DNA of 64,000 bases from Streptomyces lincolnensis (GTDB lineage Bacteria > Actinomycetota > Actinomycetes > Streptomycetales > Streptomycetaceae). The translations under genes and the position numbers were made by a program. Position 1 is the first letter of the stretch, and each line of letters starts with the position of its first letter. Shown in pieces: positions 50,460-59,228 of this stretch. The stretch is from NCBI RefSeq assembly GCF_021173675.1, contig NZ_JAIHON010000006.1, positions 1 to 64,000 on the forward strand, read 5' to 3'. The notes beneath the pieces are model-generated. The model was not told where the DNA came from, made no database searches, and saw nothing but the letters and a program-made list of their open reading frames with translations.

Positions 50460-51227
50460 TCACTCCCCCCTTGTCACCATCGCCTCGATGCCCGCCACCA
50501 GGAGTTCCAGGGCGAAGGTGAAGTCTCGGTCCATCATTTCCTGGACCGTGTCGCCGCCCCGGGCTTGCATGATCTCGGTGGACTCCTGGGCTACTTCGGC
50601 GACTTCGGGGAGGTCGGTGAACTCGTCCAGGGCGGTGCGGAAGTACTCGTCGGGGGTCATACCGGTGTCGGTGACGCGGGCGTGGAAGTGGCCCTCGATG
50701 GTGCCGTAGCCGTAGACGAACTGGAAGACGGCCGAGATGGCGCCGGTGACGCGGTGGACGGGCAGGCCGGTCCTGCGGATGACCTGTTGGACGGTGCGGG
50801 CGAAGGCCAGGTAGCGGGGGCCGATGTTGAGGAACCGGCCGGCCAGCGGGGACACCCAGGGGTGGCGGACCAGCATGGTGCGGTACTCCTGGGCCAGCGT
50901 GCGCAGTTGGTCGCGCCAGTCCTCGTCCGCCGCCGTCACGTCGGGCAGCTCCATCTCCGCCATGACCGCGTCCAGGGCGAGTTCGAGCAGGTCGTCCTTG
51001 GTGTCGACGTACCAGTAGACGGACATCGCGGTCACGTTCAGCTCCGCGGCCAGCCGCCGCATCGAGAACTTGGCCAGGCCCTCCGTGTCCAGCAGCCGCA
51101 CGGACACCGTGGTGATCCGCTCCCGGTCGAGCCCCGACGGCTGTCCCCCGCCGCGCCCGCTCCGGCGCGCCTTGTCCTGAAGCCAGACGCTGGTCCGGCC
51201 TCCGCCCTGTGGGCTCGCGTTCGCCAT
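50460..51227 (-). CDS. TetR-family repressor
   Basis: A 255-residue protein with an N-terminal HTH (~35-85: 'VSVRLLDTEGLAKFSMRRLA', 'NVTAMSVYWYVDTKDDLLE') and a TetR_C_1-type ligand domain ('HPWVSPLAGRFLNIGPRYLA', 'FQFVYGYGTIEGHFHARV'). ATG at 51227. It lies downstream of the MFS gene on the same strand, and the palindrome at 52873-52906 is its likely operator. Confidence 0.93.
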   Translation of the reverse strand: MANASPQGGGRTSVWLQDKARRSGRGGGQPSGLDRERITTVSVRLLDTEGLAKFSMRRLAAELNVTAMSVYWYVDTKDDLLELALDAVMAEMELPDVTAADEDWRDQLRTLAQEYRTMLVRHPWVSPLAGRFLNIGPRYLAFARTVQQVIRRTGLPVHRVTGAISAVFQFVYGYGTIEGHFHARVTDTGMTPDEYFRTALDEFTDLPEVAEVAQESTEIMQARGGDTVQEMMDRDFTFALELLVAGIEAMVTRGE

Positions 51228-51270
51228 GGCGCACCTTCCTAGACATGCAATCGCCGGTCGGTCCAAGCGC

Positions 51271-51347
51271 CCTCAGGGGCGCGGGGCTGTGTCGATCTGC
51301 GGCTCCGCCGCGTGGGCGCGACCAGCCACAACGTACCCGCAGCCGCC
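51271..51347 (+). repeat. Dispersed Streptomyces intergenic element (copy 2, with insert)
   Basis: The element starts CCTCAGGGGCGCGGGG and ends GCGCGACCAGCCACAACGTA then CCCGCAGCCGCCC. It matches the copies at 34023 and 62566 but carries about 30 extra bases in the middle. It lies between the MFS stop and the TetR start. Confidence 0.85.
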
Positions 51348-51370
51348 CAACTACCCAGCCACCCGAGCTC

Positions 51371-52870
51371 TTAGGCAGCCACGGCAACCCGCTCAGCCCG
51401 CCGCAACAACACCGCGGCGACCAACCCCCCGAGCAACACCGCACCCGCCCCCACCAACTGACTCGTCTCCAGGCCGGAGGCGAACGCCTCGGTGATCTCC
51501 CGCCGCTCCGCCGCCGACCCGGCTTCCGCCAGCGCCGCCGGCAAGGACGCCGCCGCCACCGAGACCAGCGCCGCGAACCGGGAGTTCAGCACCGCGCCGA
51601 GCACCGCGACACCCAGCCCCTGCCCGAACTCCGCGAGCGTGCCGTTGACGCCCGCGCCCACCCCCGCCTTCTCCGGCGGAATCGCGCTCATGACGGCGTT
51701 GGCCATGGCCGGCATGGCGTAGGCGACACCGGCGCCCATGACGATCAGGCCGAGCAGCATGCCGCCGTAGCCGTTGCCGCCGAGGAGGGCGATCGCGGCG
51801 AGGCCGACCGCGAGGCAGGTCATGCCGACGGCGATCGTGGCCGGCGTACCGATCTTCGGCAGCAGCTTGGCGCTCACGCCGGTGAGGTTGAGGGCGACGA
51901 TCGTGAGGGCGAAGGGTGCCGTGCGCAGACCCGCCTCCAGGGGGCCGTAGCCGAGGACGAACTGGAGGTGCTGGGTGAGCAGGAAGAGCGAACCGGCCAT
52001 GCCGAAGGCGACGAGGATCGCGCCCGCGACGGCGCCGGTGAAGCGCTGGTTGCGGAAGAAGTGCATGTCGAGCATGGGGTACGGGATGCGCAGCTCCCAC
52101 GCGGCGAAGCCGGCCAGGACGAGCAGGCCGATGGCGGCGGAGGTGAGCGTGGTCGTGGAGGTCCAGCCGTGCTCCGGGCCGGAGATGATCGCGTAGACGA
52201 CGCCCGTCATACCGATCGTGGAGAGCACCGCGCCGAGCAGGTCGGGACGGTCGCCCTGGGGGTTCTTGGACTCGGGGACCATGGTCAGGACGGCCGCCAG
52301 GCCGATGACCGCCACCGGGATGTTGATGAGGAAGATCGCGCCCCACCAGAAGTGGTCGAGCATCACGCCGCCGATCAGGGGACCGGTGGCGAAACCGAGC
52401 GAGTTCACGGTGGACCAGAGGCCGATCGCCTTCACCCGCTCGGTGTCGTCGAAGATCTGGACGACCACGGCGAGGGTCGTGGTGATCAGCAGCGCGCCGC
52501 CGACGCCCATACCGGCGCGGGCCGCGATCAGCTGTGTGCTGGTGGTGGCGAGACCGGCCACGAGCGAACCGATGCCGAACAGGGCGAGCCCCGCCATCAG
52601 CAGCTTCTTGCGGCCGTAGCGGTCGGCGGCGCTGCCCGCGGTGAGCAGCAGGCCGGACTGGACGAGCGAGTACGCGTTGATCATCCACTGGATGTCGGCG
52701 GTGGACGCGTCGAGTTCGCGGGTGAGCGAGGGGATCGCGACGTTCAGCACGGTGTTGTCGAGCAGCACGGTGAGCTGGGCGAGACAGATGACGCCGAGGA
52801 TCAGCCAGCGCTGCGGATGGCCGCCGTGCGGGGTCTGGGCAGGTGCCTGTTCCTGGGGGGACGTTGTCAT
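51371..52870 (-). CDS. DHA2-type MFS drug exporter
   Basis: A 499-residue 14-helix transporter with 'QLTVLLDNTVLNVAIPSLTR' (motif A region), 'GSAADRYGRKKLLMAGLALF', motif C-like 'GLWSTVNSLGFATGPLIGG' and 'ANAVMSAIPPEKAGVGAGVN'. EmrB/QacA-like exporters of this type confer efflux of dyes or antibiotics. The start at 52870 is preferred because 52879 would lie inside the operator. It is co-transcribed with the TetR gene, which it precedes. Confidence 0.94.
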   Translation of the reverse strand: MTTSPQEQAPAQTPHGGHPQRWLILGVICLAQLTVLLDNTVLNVAIPSLTRELDASTADIQWMINAYSLVQSGLLLTAGSAADRYGRKKLLMAGLALFGIGSLVAGLATTSTQLIAARAGMGVGGALLITTTLAVVVQIFDDTERVKAIGLWSTVNSLGFATGPLIGGVMLDHFWWGAIFLINIPVAVIGLAAVLTMVPESKNPQGDRPDLLGAVLSTIGMTGVVYAIISGPEHGWTSTTTLTSAAIGLLVLAGFAAWELRIPYPMLDMHFFRNQRFTGAVAGAILVAFGMAGSLFLLTQHLQFVLGYGPLEAGLRTAPFALTIVALNLTGVSAKLLPKIGTPATIAVGMTCLAVGLAAIALLGGNGYGGMLLGLIVMGAGVAYAMPAMANAVMSAIPPEKAGVGAGVNGTLAEFGQGLGVAVLGAVLNSRFAALVSVAAASLPAALAEAGSAAERREITEAFASGLETSQLVGAGAVLLGGLVAAVLLRRAERVAVAA

Positions 52871-52872
52871 GC

Positions 52873-52906
52873 TGTACACCGTAGAACATCTCCTCTACGG
52901 CGTACA
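52873..52906. promoter_or_regulatory. TetR-type operator upstream of the MFS gene
   Basis: TGTACACCGTAGA (52873-52885) and TCTACGGCGTACA (52894-52906) are complementary at 12 of 13 positions around 8 nt. The left arm is 3 bp from the MFS start at 52870, so a bound repressor would block initiation or the 5' end of the transcript. Confidence 0.92.
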
Positions 52907-52940
52907 ACACTGTTTCTCGCCGCACGGGAAGGGGGCGCAT

Positions 52941-53019
52941 GCGGAAGGGGCGCGTGCGGAAGGGGCGCGTGCGGAAGGGGCGCGTGCGGAAGGGGCGCGT
53001 GCGGAAGGGGCGCGTGCGG
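52941..53019. repeat. 15-bp tandem repeat, five copies plus partial
   Basis: GCGGAAGGGGCGCGT repeats exactly five times (52941-53015) and then merges into the terminator. The length is a multiple of three and the antisense frame is open across it, but no gene is supported there. It lies between the MFS operator and the terminator of the glycosyltransferase gene. Confidence 0.93.
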
Positions 53020-53047
53020 AAGGGCGGCGACCTCGGTCGCCGCCCTT
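53020..53047 (-). terminator. 13-bp hairpin terminator of the glycosyltransferase operon
   Basis: AAGGGCGGCGACC (53020-53032) and GGTCGCCGCCCTT (53035-53047) are perfect inverted repeats with a 2-nt centre. It lies 16 bp past the stop of the GT39-like gene. Confidence 0.9.
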
Positions 53048-53063
53048 ACCGGTCCGGGTGCCG

Positions 53064-55289
53064 TCAGCTCGCCTTCTGGGTGAGGTCGTAGAAGGTGGCC
53101 GAACCGACCGTGACCTTCTTGAAGTTGGCCTCGATCCAGCTGGTGATCTGCGAGGACGTGCCGGTGCTGCTGCCTCCCATGCCGCCGCCGGAACCGCTGG
53201 AGATGAAGTAGTGGATCCTGCCGTCTTCCACGTACTTCTTGAACTGGGCCAGCGTCGGGGACGGGTCCGTGCCGTTGAAGCCGCCGATCGCCATCACCGG
53301 GTCGCCGGTGGCGAGTTGGTAGCTCGCGGCGTTCTGCGCGCCGATGGCCGCGGCCGCCCAGGTGTACTGGTCGGCGTCGGTCTCCAGCAGCTTCTTGGCC
53401 TCGGCGGTGACGTTGGCGCCGTTGAGGAGGCCGCCGGCACCGCCTCCGCCGCGCATGCCGCCGCGCTCGCCCATGGCGCCGGGGATGCCGCCCTGCTGGT
53501 TCTGTGAGTTGCCGTTGCCCTGGGAGTTGCCGTTCTGGCCGGGCATGCCGCCGCCGAAACCGCCCGTGCCGCCGCCGGGGAAGCCGTTGCCGTTGCCCTG
53601 CTGGCCCTGGGCGTTGCCGTTGCCGTTCTGCTGGTTCGGGCCGCCGCCCGGGAAGCCGCCGCCGCCCATGCCGCCGCGGCCTCCACCGGGACCGCCGCCC
53701 ATCATGCTCGCGCCCGCCGGTCCCGCCGTGACGATGGAACCGGTGTGGCCCTCCTGGAGGGTGCTGAGGGTGTACGCGGTCGGGCCGGCCAGCGCGGCTG
53801 CCAGGCCCAACGACGCGGCCGCGAGGGCCAGTTGCCTACTGATCCGGCCGGCGAAGATCAGACCGAGCGCGGCGACCAGGCCGCCGATCAGGACCAGCCA
53901 CTTCAGCCAGGGCAGGTAGGCGGAGGTGCGGTCGAGCAGGACGTAGCCCCAGGACGCGGCCGCCACGACGGAGGCCGCGAGGGTGAGAGAGGCCCACAGC
54001 TCGGCGCGCTTCTCCCACAGCAGACCCGCGCCCATGCCGATCACGGCCGCCATGTAGGGGGCGAGGGCGACCGTGTAGTACTGGTGGAAGATGCCCGCCA
54101 TGTAGCTGAAGACGACCATGGTCATCAGCAGCGAGCCGCCCCAGACCAGGAACGCGCCCCGGGTGACGGAGGTCCTGCGGGCCTTCCGCGTCGCCCACAG
54201 GCCCGCGACCAGCAGGATCAGCGCGGCCGGGAGCAGCCAGGAGATCTGGCCGCCGATCTCGGAGTTGAACATCCGGTCCCAGCCGGTCTCGCCCCACTGG
54301 CCGGTGCCGCCCCCACCCCCGCCACCGCCGCCGACCGAGCCGGTCTCCTCGCCGTTGAGGCGGCCCAGGCCGTTGTAGCCGAAGGTCAGTTCAAGGAAGG
54401 AGTTGTTCTGCGAACCGCCGATGTAGGGGCGGGAGGAGGCGGGCCACAGTTCGACGATCGCCACCCACCAGCCGCCGGAGACCACCAACGCGAGGGTGGC
54501 CGCGGCCAGTTGACCGAAGCGCTTCTTCACGGAAACCGGCGCGCAGACCGCGTACACGATCGCCAGCGGCGGCAGGATCAGGAAGGCCTGGAGCGTCTTG
54601 GCGAGGAACGCGAAGCCGATCGCGACACCGGCCCACACCAGCCACTTCGTCCGGCCGTCCTCCAGGGCCCGGACGACGAGGTAGCAGGCCAGCGCCATCA
54701 GCAGCGCCAGCATCGCGTCCGGGTTGTTGAACCGGAACATCAGCGCCGCGACCGGGGTGAGGGCGAGGGTCACGCCCGCGATCAGGCCGGCCACGGGGCT
54801 GAACCGGCGCCGTACCGCCGCGTAGACCACGGCCACCGTGCCGACGCCCATCAGGACCTCGGGGACCAGGATCGCCCACGAGTTCAGGCCGAAGATCCTG
54901 ACCGACAGTTCCATCGGCCACAGGGAGGCCGGGGGCTTGTCGACGGTGATGGCGTTGCTCGCGTCCAGCGAGCCGAAGAAGAACGCCTTCCAGGACTGGC
55001 TGCCCGCCTGGACGGCCGCCGAGTAGAAGGAGTTGGCGTATCCGGAGGCGCTCAGGTTGTAGAGGTAGAGGAGGGCGGTGGCCAGGAGCAGCCCGAGGAC
55101 CGCGGGGCGCGCCCAGCGGGGGTCCTCGGGGCGGCCCCGCCAGAGTCTGCGGAGGAAGGGCTGCCGGGGTTCACCGGAGTCGGGGGCCGTGGGGGCCGTG
55201 GGGGCCGGTGGGGTCTTCGGTGCCTGGGCGGCCGTATCCGTATGGGCAACGGCCGTATCCGCACCGGTTGTCGACGTGTGGATGGTCAT
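53064..55289 (-). CDS. GT39/ArnT-like membrane glycosyltransferase with Gly/Asn/Gln-rich insert
   Basis: A 741-residue protein. A Pro/Thr-rich N-terminal tail (1-50) precedes about 12 transmembrane helices (~60-510), with the acidic-Pro loop 'DASNAITVDKPPASLWPMEL' typical of GT-C mannosyl/aminoarabinose transferases. Residues ~525-630 are almost only Gly, Asn, Gln, Pro and Met, followed by an extracytoplasmic C-terminal domain ('QYTWAAAAIGAQNAASYQLA', 'YFISSGSGGGMGG'). It probably moves sugars from polyprenyl phosphate outside the membrane. The start overlaps the stop of the GT2-GtrA gene (ATGA). Confidence 0.9.
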   Translation of the reverse strand: MTIHTSTTGADTAVAHTDTAAQAPKTPPAPTAPTAPDSGEPRQPFLRRLWRGRPEDPRWARPAVLGLLLATALLYLYNLSASGYANSFYSAAVQAGSQSWKAFFFGSLDASNAITVDKPPASLWPMELSVRIFGLNSWAILVPEVLMGVGTVAVVYAAVRRRFSPVAGLIAGVTLALTPVAALMFRFNNPDAMLALLMALACYLVVRALEDGRTKWLVWAGVAIGFAFLAKTLQAFLILPPLAIVYAVCAPVSVKKRFGQLAAATLALVVSGGWWVAIVELWPASSRPYIGGSQNNSFLELTFGYNGLGRLNGEETGSVGGGGGGGGGTGQWGETGWDRMFNSEIGGQISWLLPAALILLVAGLWATRKARRTSVTRGAFLVWGGSLLMTMVVFSYMAGIFHQYYTVALAPYMAAVIGMGAGLLWEKRAELWASLTLAASVVAAASWGYVLLDRTSAYLPWLKWLVLIGGLVAALGLIFAGRISRQLALAAASLGLAAALAGPTAYTLSTLQEGHTGSIVTAGPAGASMMGGGPGGGRGGMGGGGFPGGGPNQQNGNGNAQGQQGNGNGFPGGGTGGFGGGMPGQNGNSQGNGNSQNQQGGIPGAMGERGGMRGGGGAGGLLNGANVTAEAKKLLETDADQYTWAAAAIGAQNAASYQLATGDPVMAIGGFNGTDPSPTLAQFKKYVEDGRIHYFISSGSGGGMGGSSTGTSSQITSWIEANFKKVTVGSATFYDLTQKAS

Positions 55290-56704
55290 CGGGAGTCAGT
55301 CCCTCGGGTCGGTGTCGGTGTCGGCTGTGCCGTGGCGTACGGGTGGGCCGTCGGACGCTGGGGCAGGGGTGCGTGCGGCACCGTCGGGTACGTCGGCGAG
55401 GCCGGGTGGTGCGAGGCGACCACCGTGGGCGTTGTGCGCGCTGTGGCCCCCGTGTCGCCGTCCTCGCGGCGGTCCGGGAAGACCCAGGCGCGGAAGAGCA
55501 GGAAGCGCAGGACCGTGGCGGCCAGGTTGGCGGCGATCAGTACCGCCAGTTCGGTGGAGTGCGCCGGGTCGGGGGTCGCCGCGTTCAGGGCGGCCAGGGA
55601 GCCGCTGGTCAGCGCGAGGCCGATGCCGAAGACGACCAGGCCCTGCGCCTGGTGGCGGACGGCACCGCCCCGCCCGCGCACCCCGAAGGTCAGCCGCCGG
55701 TTTGCCGCCGTGTTCGCGACCGCCGAGACCAGCAGCGCCAGCGCGTTGGCGAGCTGCGAGCCGCCGAACTGCCGGAAGACGCTGTACAGCAGCAGATAGA
55801 AGAGGGTCGACAGCCCGCCGACGACACAGAACCCGACGAGCTGGCGGGCCAGGCCCTTCGGTACGTCCTTGATCTCGCGGTCGCGCGGATCGTCGCCGAA
55901 GGGCCGGGCGAGCCGGTCCAGCGGCAGCGAACCGCCGGCCAGCGCCTTGCCCACCCGCCACACGCCCTTGAGGTCGTCGGTCGCCGTCCGCACGATGTGG
56001 ACGGTGGAGTCCGGGTCGTCGACCCAGTCGACGGGCACTTCGTGGATACGCAGTCCCGCGCGCTCGGCGAGCACCAGCATCTCGGTGTCGAAGAACCAGC
56101 CGGTGTCCTCCACCAGCGGCAGCAGCAGCTGGGCGACATCGCGGCGGATGGCCTTGAAGCCGCACTGCGCGTCGGAGAAGCGGGCCTGGAGGGAGCCGCG
56201 CAGGATGAGGTTGTAGGCCCGGCTGATGAACTCCCGCTTCGGCCCGCGCACCACCCGGGAGCTACGGGCGAGCCGGGAGCCGATCGCCAGGTCGGAGTGG
56301 CCCGAGATCAGCGGGGCGACCAGCGGGAGCAGGGCGTTGAGGTCGGTGGACAGGTCCACGTCCATGTAGGCGAGGACCGGGGCGTCCGAGGCGGACCAGA
56401 CGGTCCTGAGCGCCCGGCCCCGGCCCTTCTGCTCCAGCCGGAAGGCCCGCACCTCCGGGATCTCCGCCTCCAGCCGCCGGGACACCTGGGGGGTGGTGTC
56501 CGTCGACGCGTTGTCCGCGATCGTGATGCGGAACGCGTAGGGGAACGTGCGCCTGAGATGGTCGTGCAGTCTCAGCACACACGGCTGGAGGTCCTTCTCC
56601 TCGTTGTAGACGGGGATCACTACGTCCAGGACAGGCGTACCGGCGTCGCCGGCCGGGAGGTGCTCCCGCGCCGGCAGGGTGCCGGGAGAAGAATCGGTTC
56701 GCAT
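55286..56704 (-). CDS. GT2 glycosyltransferase - GtrA fusion (polyprenyl-phosphate sugar synthase)
   Basis: A 472-residue protein. The N-terminal GT2 domain (~25-255) has 'LDVVIPVYNEEKDLQPCVLR', 'IADNASTDTTPQ' and the DxD region 'LAYMDVDLSTDLNAL'. A GtrA-type four-helix domain follows (~290-420: 'QLVGFCVVGGLSTLFYLLLY', 'ANTAANRRLTFGVRG'). Such fusions make and flip polyprenyl-phosphate sugars, which would feed the GT39-like enzyme encoded immediately downstream. ATG at 56704, 14 bp after the kinase stop. Confidence 0.92.
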   Translation of the reverse strand: MRTDSSPGTLPAREHLPAGDAGTPVLDVVIPVYNEEKDLQPCVLRLHDHLRRTFPYAFRITIADNASTDTTPQVSRRLEAEIPEVRAFRLEQKGRGRALRTVWSASDAPVLAYMDVDLSTDLNALLPLVAPLISGHSDLAIGSRLARSSRVVRGPKREFISRAYNLILRGSLQARFSDAQCGFKAIRRDVAQLLLPLVEDTGWFFDTEMLVLAERAGLRIHEVPVDWVDDPDSTVHIVRTATDDLKGVWRVGKALAGGSLPLDRLARPFGDDPRDREIKDVPKGLARQLVGFCVVGGLSTLFYLLLYSVFRQFGGSQLANALALLVSAVANTAANRRLTFGVRGRGGAVRHQAQGLVVFGIGLALTSGSLAALNAATPDPAHSTELAVLIAANLAATVLRFLLFRAWVFPDRREDGDTGATARTTPTVVASHHPASPTYPTVPHAPLPQRPTAHPYATAQPTPTPTRGTDSR

Positions 56705-56718
56705 GCGAACGACTCTGC

Positions 56719-58362
56719 TCAAGCCCCCTGTTGCACCCATATGGCGGCGCTGTGCTGTGCCTGTGAGTGCGGTTGCCAGTTGGTTTCGGGCGCCGGACGG
56801 GGCGTCACGGGGCCCACCGCGGGCAGGTGGAGCGTGAAGACGGTCCGCCCGGGAACGCTGTCCACGGTCACGGCACCGCCGTGCGCGGTCGCCACGGCCT
56901 GCACGATCGCCAGGCCCAGACCGGTCGAGCCGGTGGCCCGGGAACGCGCCGAGTCGCCGCGCGCGAACCGTTCGAAGACATGCGGGAGCAGGTCCTCCGG
57001 GATGCCCTGGCCGTTGTCCTCGACGTCCACGCACATCCAGGGGCCGCGCCGCTGCACGCGCGCGGTGACCGTCGTCCCCGGCGGGGTGTGTTTGCGGGCG
57101 TTGCCCAGCAGGTTGATCAGCACCTGCTGAAGGCGGGCCGCGTCCCCGGAGACGAGCGCCGGTTCGTCGGGCAGGTCCAGGCGCCAGGTGTGCTCCATGC
57201 CGGCCGCGCGGGCGTCGCTGATGGTGTCCACGACGAGCGGGACGAGGTCCGTCTGCTCGAACTGGAGGGGCCGTCCGGCGTCGAGACGGGCGAGCAGCAG
57301 GAGATCCTCGACGAGCAGGCTCATCCGGCCCGCCTCGGACTCGATACGGCCGAGGGAGTGCCGGGTGTCGGGGCCGACCTCCTCCCTGCCGCGTCTGGTG
57401 AGTTCGGCGTAGCCGCGGATGGACGCGAGCGGGGTGCGCAGCTCATGGCTGGCGTCCGCGACGAACTGCCGTACCCGCATCTCGCTCTGCTGCCGCGCGT
57501 GCAGCGCGCCGTGGACGTGGTCCAGCATCCGGTTGAGCGCGGCCCCGACCTGACCGACCTCGGTGTGCGGATCGCACTCCGCCTCGGGCACGCGCTCGCT
57601 GAGGTTCACCTCGCCGGTGTGCAAGGTGAGTTCGGAGACCCGGGTGGCGGTCGCGGCGACCTTGCGCAGCGGCCGGGTGGCGACGCCGACGAGGACGTAT
57701 CCGGCGATGACGGCGGCGCCGAGACCGGCGGCGGTGACGCTGAGTTCGACGAGGACGAGGGTGTTGACGGTGCTGTCGACCGTGGCGGTCGGGAGGGCGA
57801 CGTAGTAGGCGGAGCCGTCGTTGCCCTGCACGTACATCACGAGGTAGTCGCCGAGGCCGGGGATGGTCACGGTGTGCTTGCCGGTCGTGGGCACGTCGGC
57901 GAACACGTCCCGCTGTTCCTTGCTCAGCGGTGTGGCCGACATCCGCTGCCGGGTGTCGTCGGACGCCTGCTCGGCGACGACCGCCTTGGAGATCGTGCCG
58001 TCGGCGCCGACCTTCGCGGCGACCGTCTTCAGCTGGGTCGGGCCGTAGGTGACGAAGGCGTCGAGGCGGTCCTGGACGGTGTCGGGCTTGTCGGCCGCGG
58101 TGTCGTTCGTGCTGGTGCCCGCCGTGTCATCCGTCTTGTCGTCCTCCCTGGCGAACGGAGGTCCCGACAGACGCTTCCCGGCGTCGAAGACCTGGTCACC
58201 GAGCTGGTCGTACAGATGGGACCGCAGGGCCAGGGTCGTCACCGTGCCGATCACCGCGCACACCACGGCGATCAGCACCACCGACGCGACGACGAGCCGG
58301 GCCCGCAGGGTGCGGGGCTTGCCCGGACGCTGCTGCGCACGCGGCCGTCGTCGTCCGCTCAT
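56719..58362 (-). CDS. OmpR-system sensor histidine kinase
   Basis: A 547-residue protein with helix 1 (~22-45), an extracytoplasmic sensor (~46-200), helix 2 (~205-230) and HAMP (~230-285). HisKA follows with 'VADASHELRTPLASIRGYAE', and a HATPase with 'QVLINLLGNARKHTPPGT' and 'DVEDNGQGIPEDLLPHVFER'. ATG at 58362 overlaps the response-regulator stop (ATGA). It is the second gene of the response regulator - kinase - GT2 - GT39 operon, so its signal probably concerns the envelope. Confidence 0.95.
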   Translation of the reverse strand: MSGRRRPRAQQRPGKPRTLRARLVVASVVLIAVVCAVIGTVTTLALRSHLYDQLGDQVFDAGKRLSGPPFAREDDKTDDTAGTSTNDTAADKPDTVQDRLDAFVTYGPTQLKTVAAKVGADGTISKAVVAEQASDDTRQRMSATPLSKEQRDVFADVPTTGKHTVTIPGLGDYLVMYVQGNDGSAYYVALPTATVDSTVNTLVLVELSVTAAGLGAAVIAGYVLVGVATRPLRKVAATATRVSELTLHTGEVNLSERVPEAECDPHTEVGQVGAALNRMLDHVHGALHARQQSEMRVRQFVADASHELRTPLASIRGYAELTRRGREEVGPDTRHSLGRIESEAGRMSLLVEDLLLLARLDAGRPLQFEQTDLVPLVVDTISDARAAGMEHTWRLDLPDEPALVSGDAARLQQVLINLLGNARKHTPPGTTVTARVQRRGPWMCVDVEDNGQGIPEDLLPHVFERFARGDSARSRATGSTGLGLAIVQAVATAHGGAVTVDSVPGRTVFTLHLPAVGPVTPRPAPETNWQPHSQAQHSAAIWVQQGA

Positions 58363-59099
58363 GAGGCCGCGGGCTTGATCAGGTAACCGGCACCGCGCCG
58401 GGTGTGGATCATCGGCTCCCGCCCCGCGTCGATCTTGCGCCGGAGGTAGGAGATGTAGAGCTCGACCACATTGGCCTGGCCGCCGAAGTCGTAGGACCAC
58501 ACACGGTCCAGGATCTGCGCCTTGCTGAGCACGCGCCGCGGGTTGCGCATCAGGAAGCGCAGCAGCTCGAACTCGGTGGCGGTGAGGTGGATGTTCTCCC
58601 CGGCCCGCGAGACCTCGTGGCTGTCCTCGTCGAGGGTGAGGTCACCGACGACCAGCACCGAGTCGGACCGGCGGTCGGCCGCGCCGGAGCGGCGGATCAG
58701 CCCGCGCAGCCGCGCGACGACCTCTTCGAGGCTGAACGGCTTGGTGACGTAGTCGTCGCCGCCCGCGGTCAGGCCCGCGATCCGGTCCTCCACGGCGTCC
58801 TTCGCCGTCAGGAACAGCACCGGCACGTCCGGCAGCTCACGCCGCAGCCGCCCCAGGACGGCCAGCCCGTCCATGTCCGGCAGCATCATGTCGAGGACGA
58901 CGGCGTCGGGCCGGAAGTCACGGGCGGTCTGCAGGGCGCCCGTGCCGTCGCCGGCACTACGGATCTGCCAGCCCTCGTAGCGCAGGGCCATGGACAGCAG
59001 TTCGGTGATCGACAGTTCGTCGTCCACCACAAGCACGCGGACGGGGCTCCCGTCCGGCCTCAGCAGTTCGGTGCGCCCCTGGGGCGAGGTCGTGGTCAT
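58359..59099 (-). CDS. OmpR/PhoB-family response regulator
   Basis: A 246-residue protein with a canonical receiver ('VRVLVVDDELSITELLSMAL', phospho-Asp 'VVLDMMLPDMDGL', Lys 'DDYVTKPFS') and a winged helix ('LTATEFELLRFLMRNPRRVL', 'VVELYISYLRRKID'). ATG at 59099. The first gene of a four-gene operon; TCTCAGG-type repeats in its promoter may be its own binding sites. Confidence 0.96.
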   Translation of the reverse strand: MTTTSPQGRTELLRPDGSPVRVLVVDDELSITELLSMALRYEGWQIRSAGDGTGALQTARDFRPDAVVLDMMLPDMDGLAVLGRLRRELPDVPVLFLTAKDAVEDRIAGLTAGGDDYVTKPFSLEEVVARLRGLIRRSGAADRRSDSVLVVGDLTLDEDSHEVSRAGENIHLTATEFELLRFLMRNPRRVLSKAQILDRVWSYDFGGQANVVELYISYLRRKIDAGREPMIHTRRGAGYLIKPAAS

Positions 59100-59121
59100 G
59101 CTGGACACACTGTCGGGGCCG

Positions 59122-59182
59122 CCTGAGAACACCCTTTCGGCAATCTGTGATTTCCCTGAGAAACGCACAGGGAGCTCTCAGG
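59122..59182. promoter_or_regulatory. CCTGAGA/TCTCAGG repeats upstream of the response regulator
   Basis: CCTGAGA occurs at 59122-59128 and 59155-59161 (33 bp apart, three turns), and TCTCAGG at 59176-59182 forms an inverted pair with the second copy (14-bp spacing). They lie 23-83 bp upstream of the response-regulator ATG at 59099. Confidence 0.65.
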
Positions 59183-59228
59183 CAATCCCTGGGAACGGCT
59201 GTCCCTGCCGGACGCCTAACCCTTGTCC

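Noticed and set aside
51209..53083. Plus-strand frame with an AEGAR repeat, antisense to the MFS gene
   Set aside because: The repeat is the 15-bp tandem array read in one open frame; there is no start signal and it lies opposite a clear transporter.
53745..55799. Long plus-strand frame antisense to the glycosyltransferase genes
   Set aside because: Composition is typical of a shadow frame (Gly/Gln/Arg/His-rich), and the minus-strand proteins have clear families.
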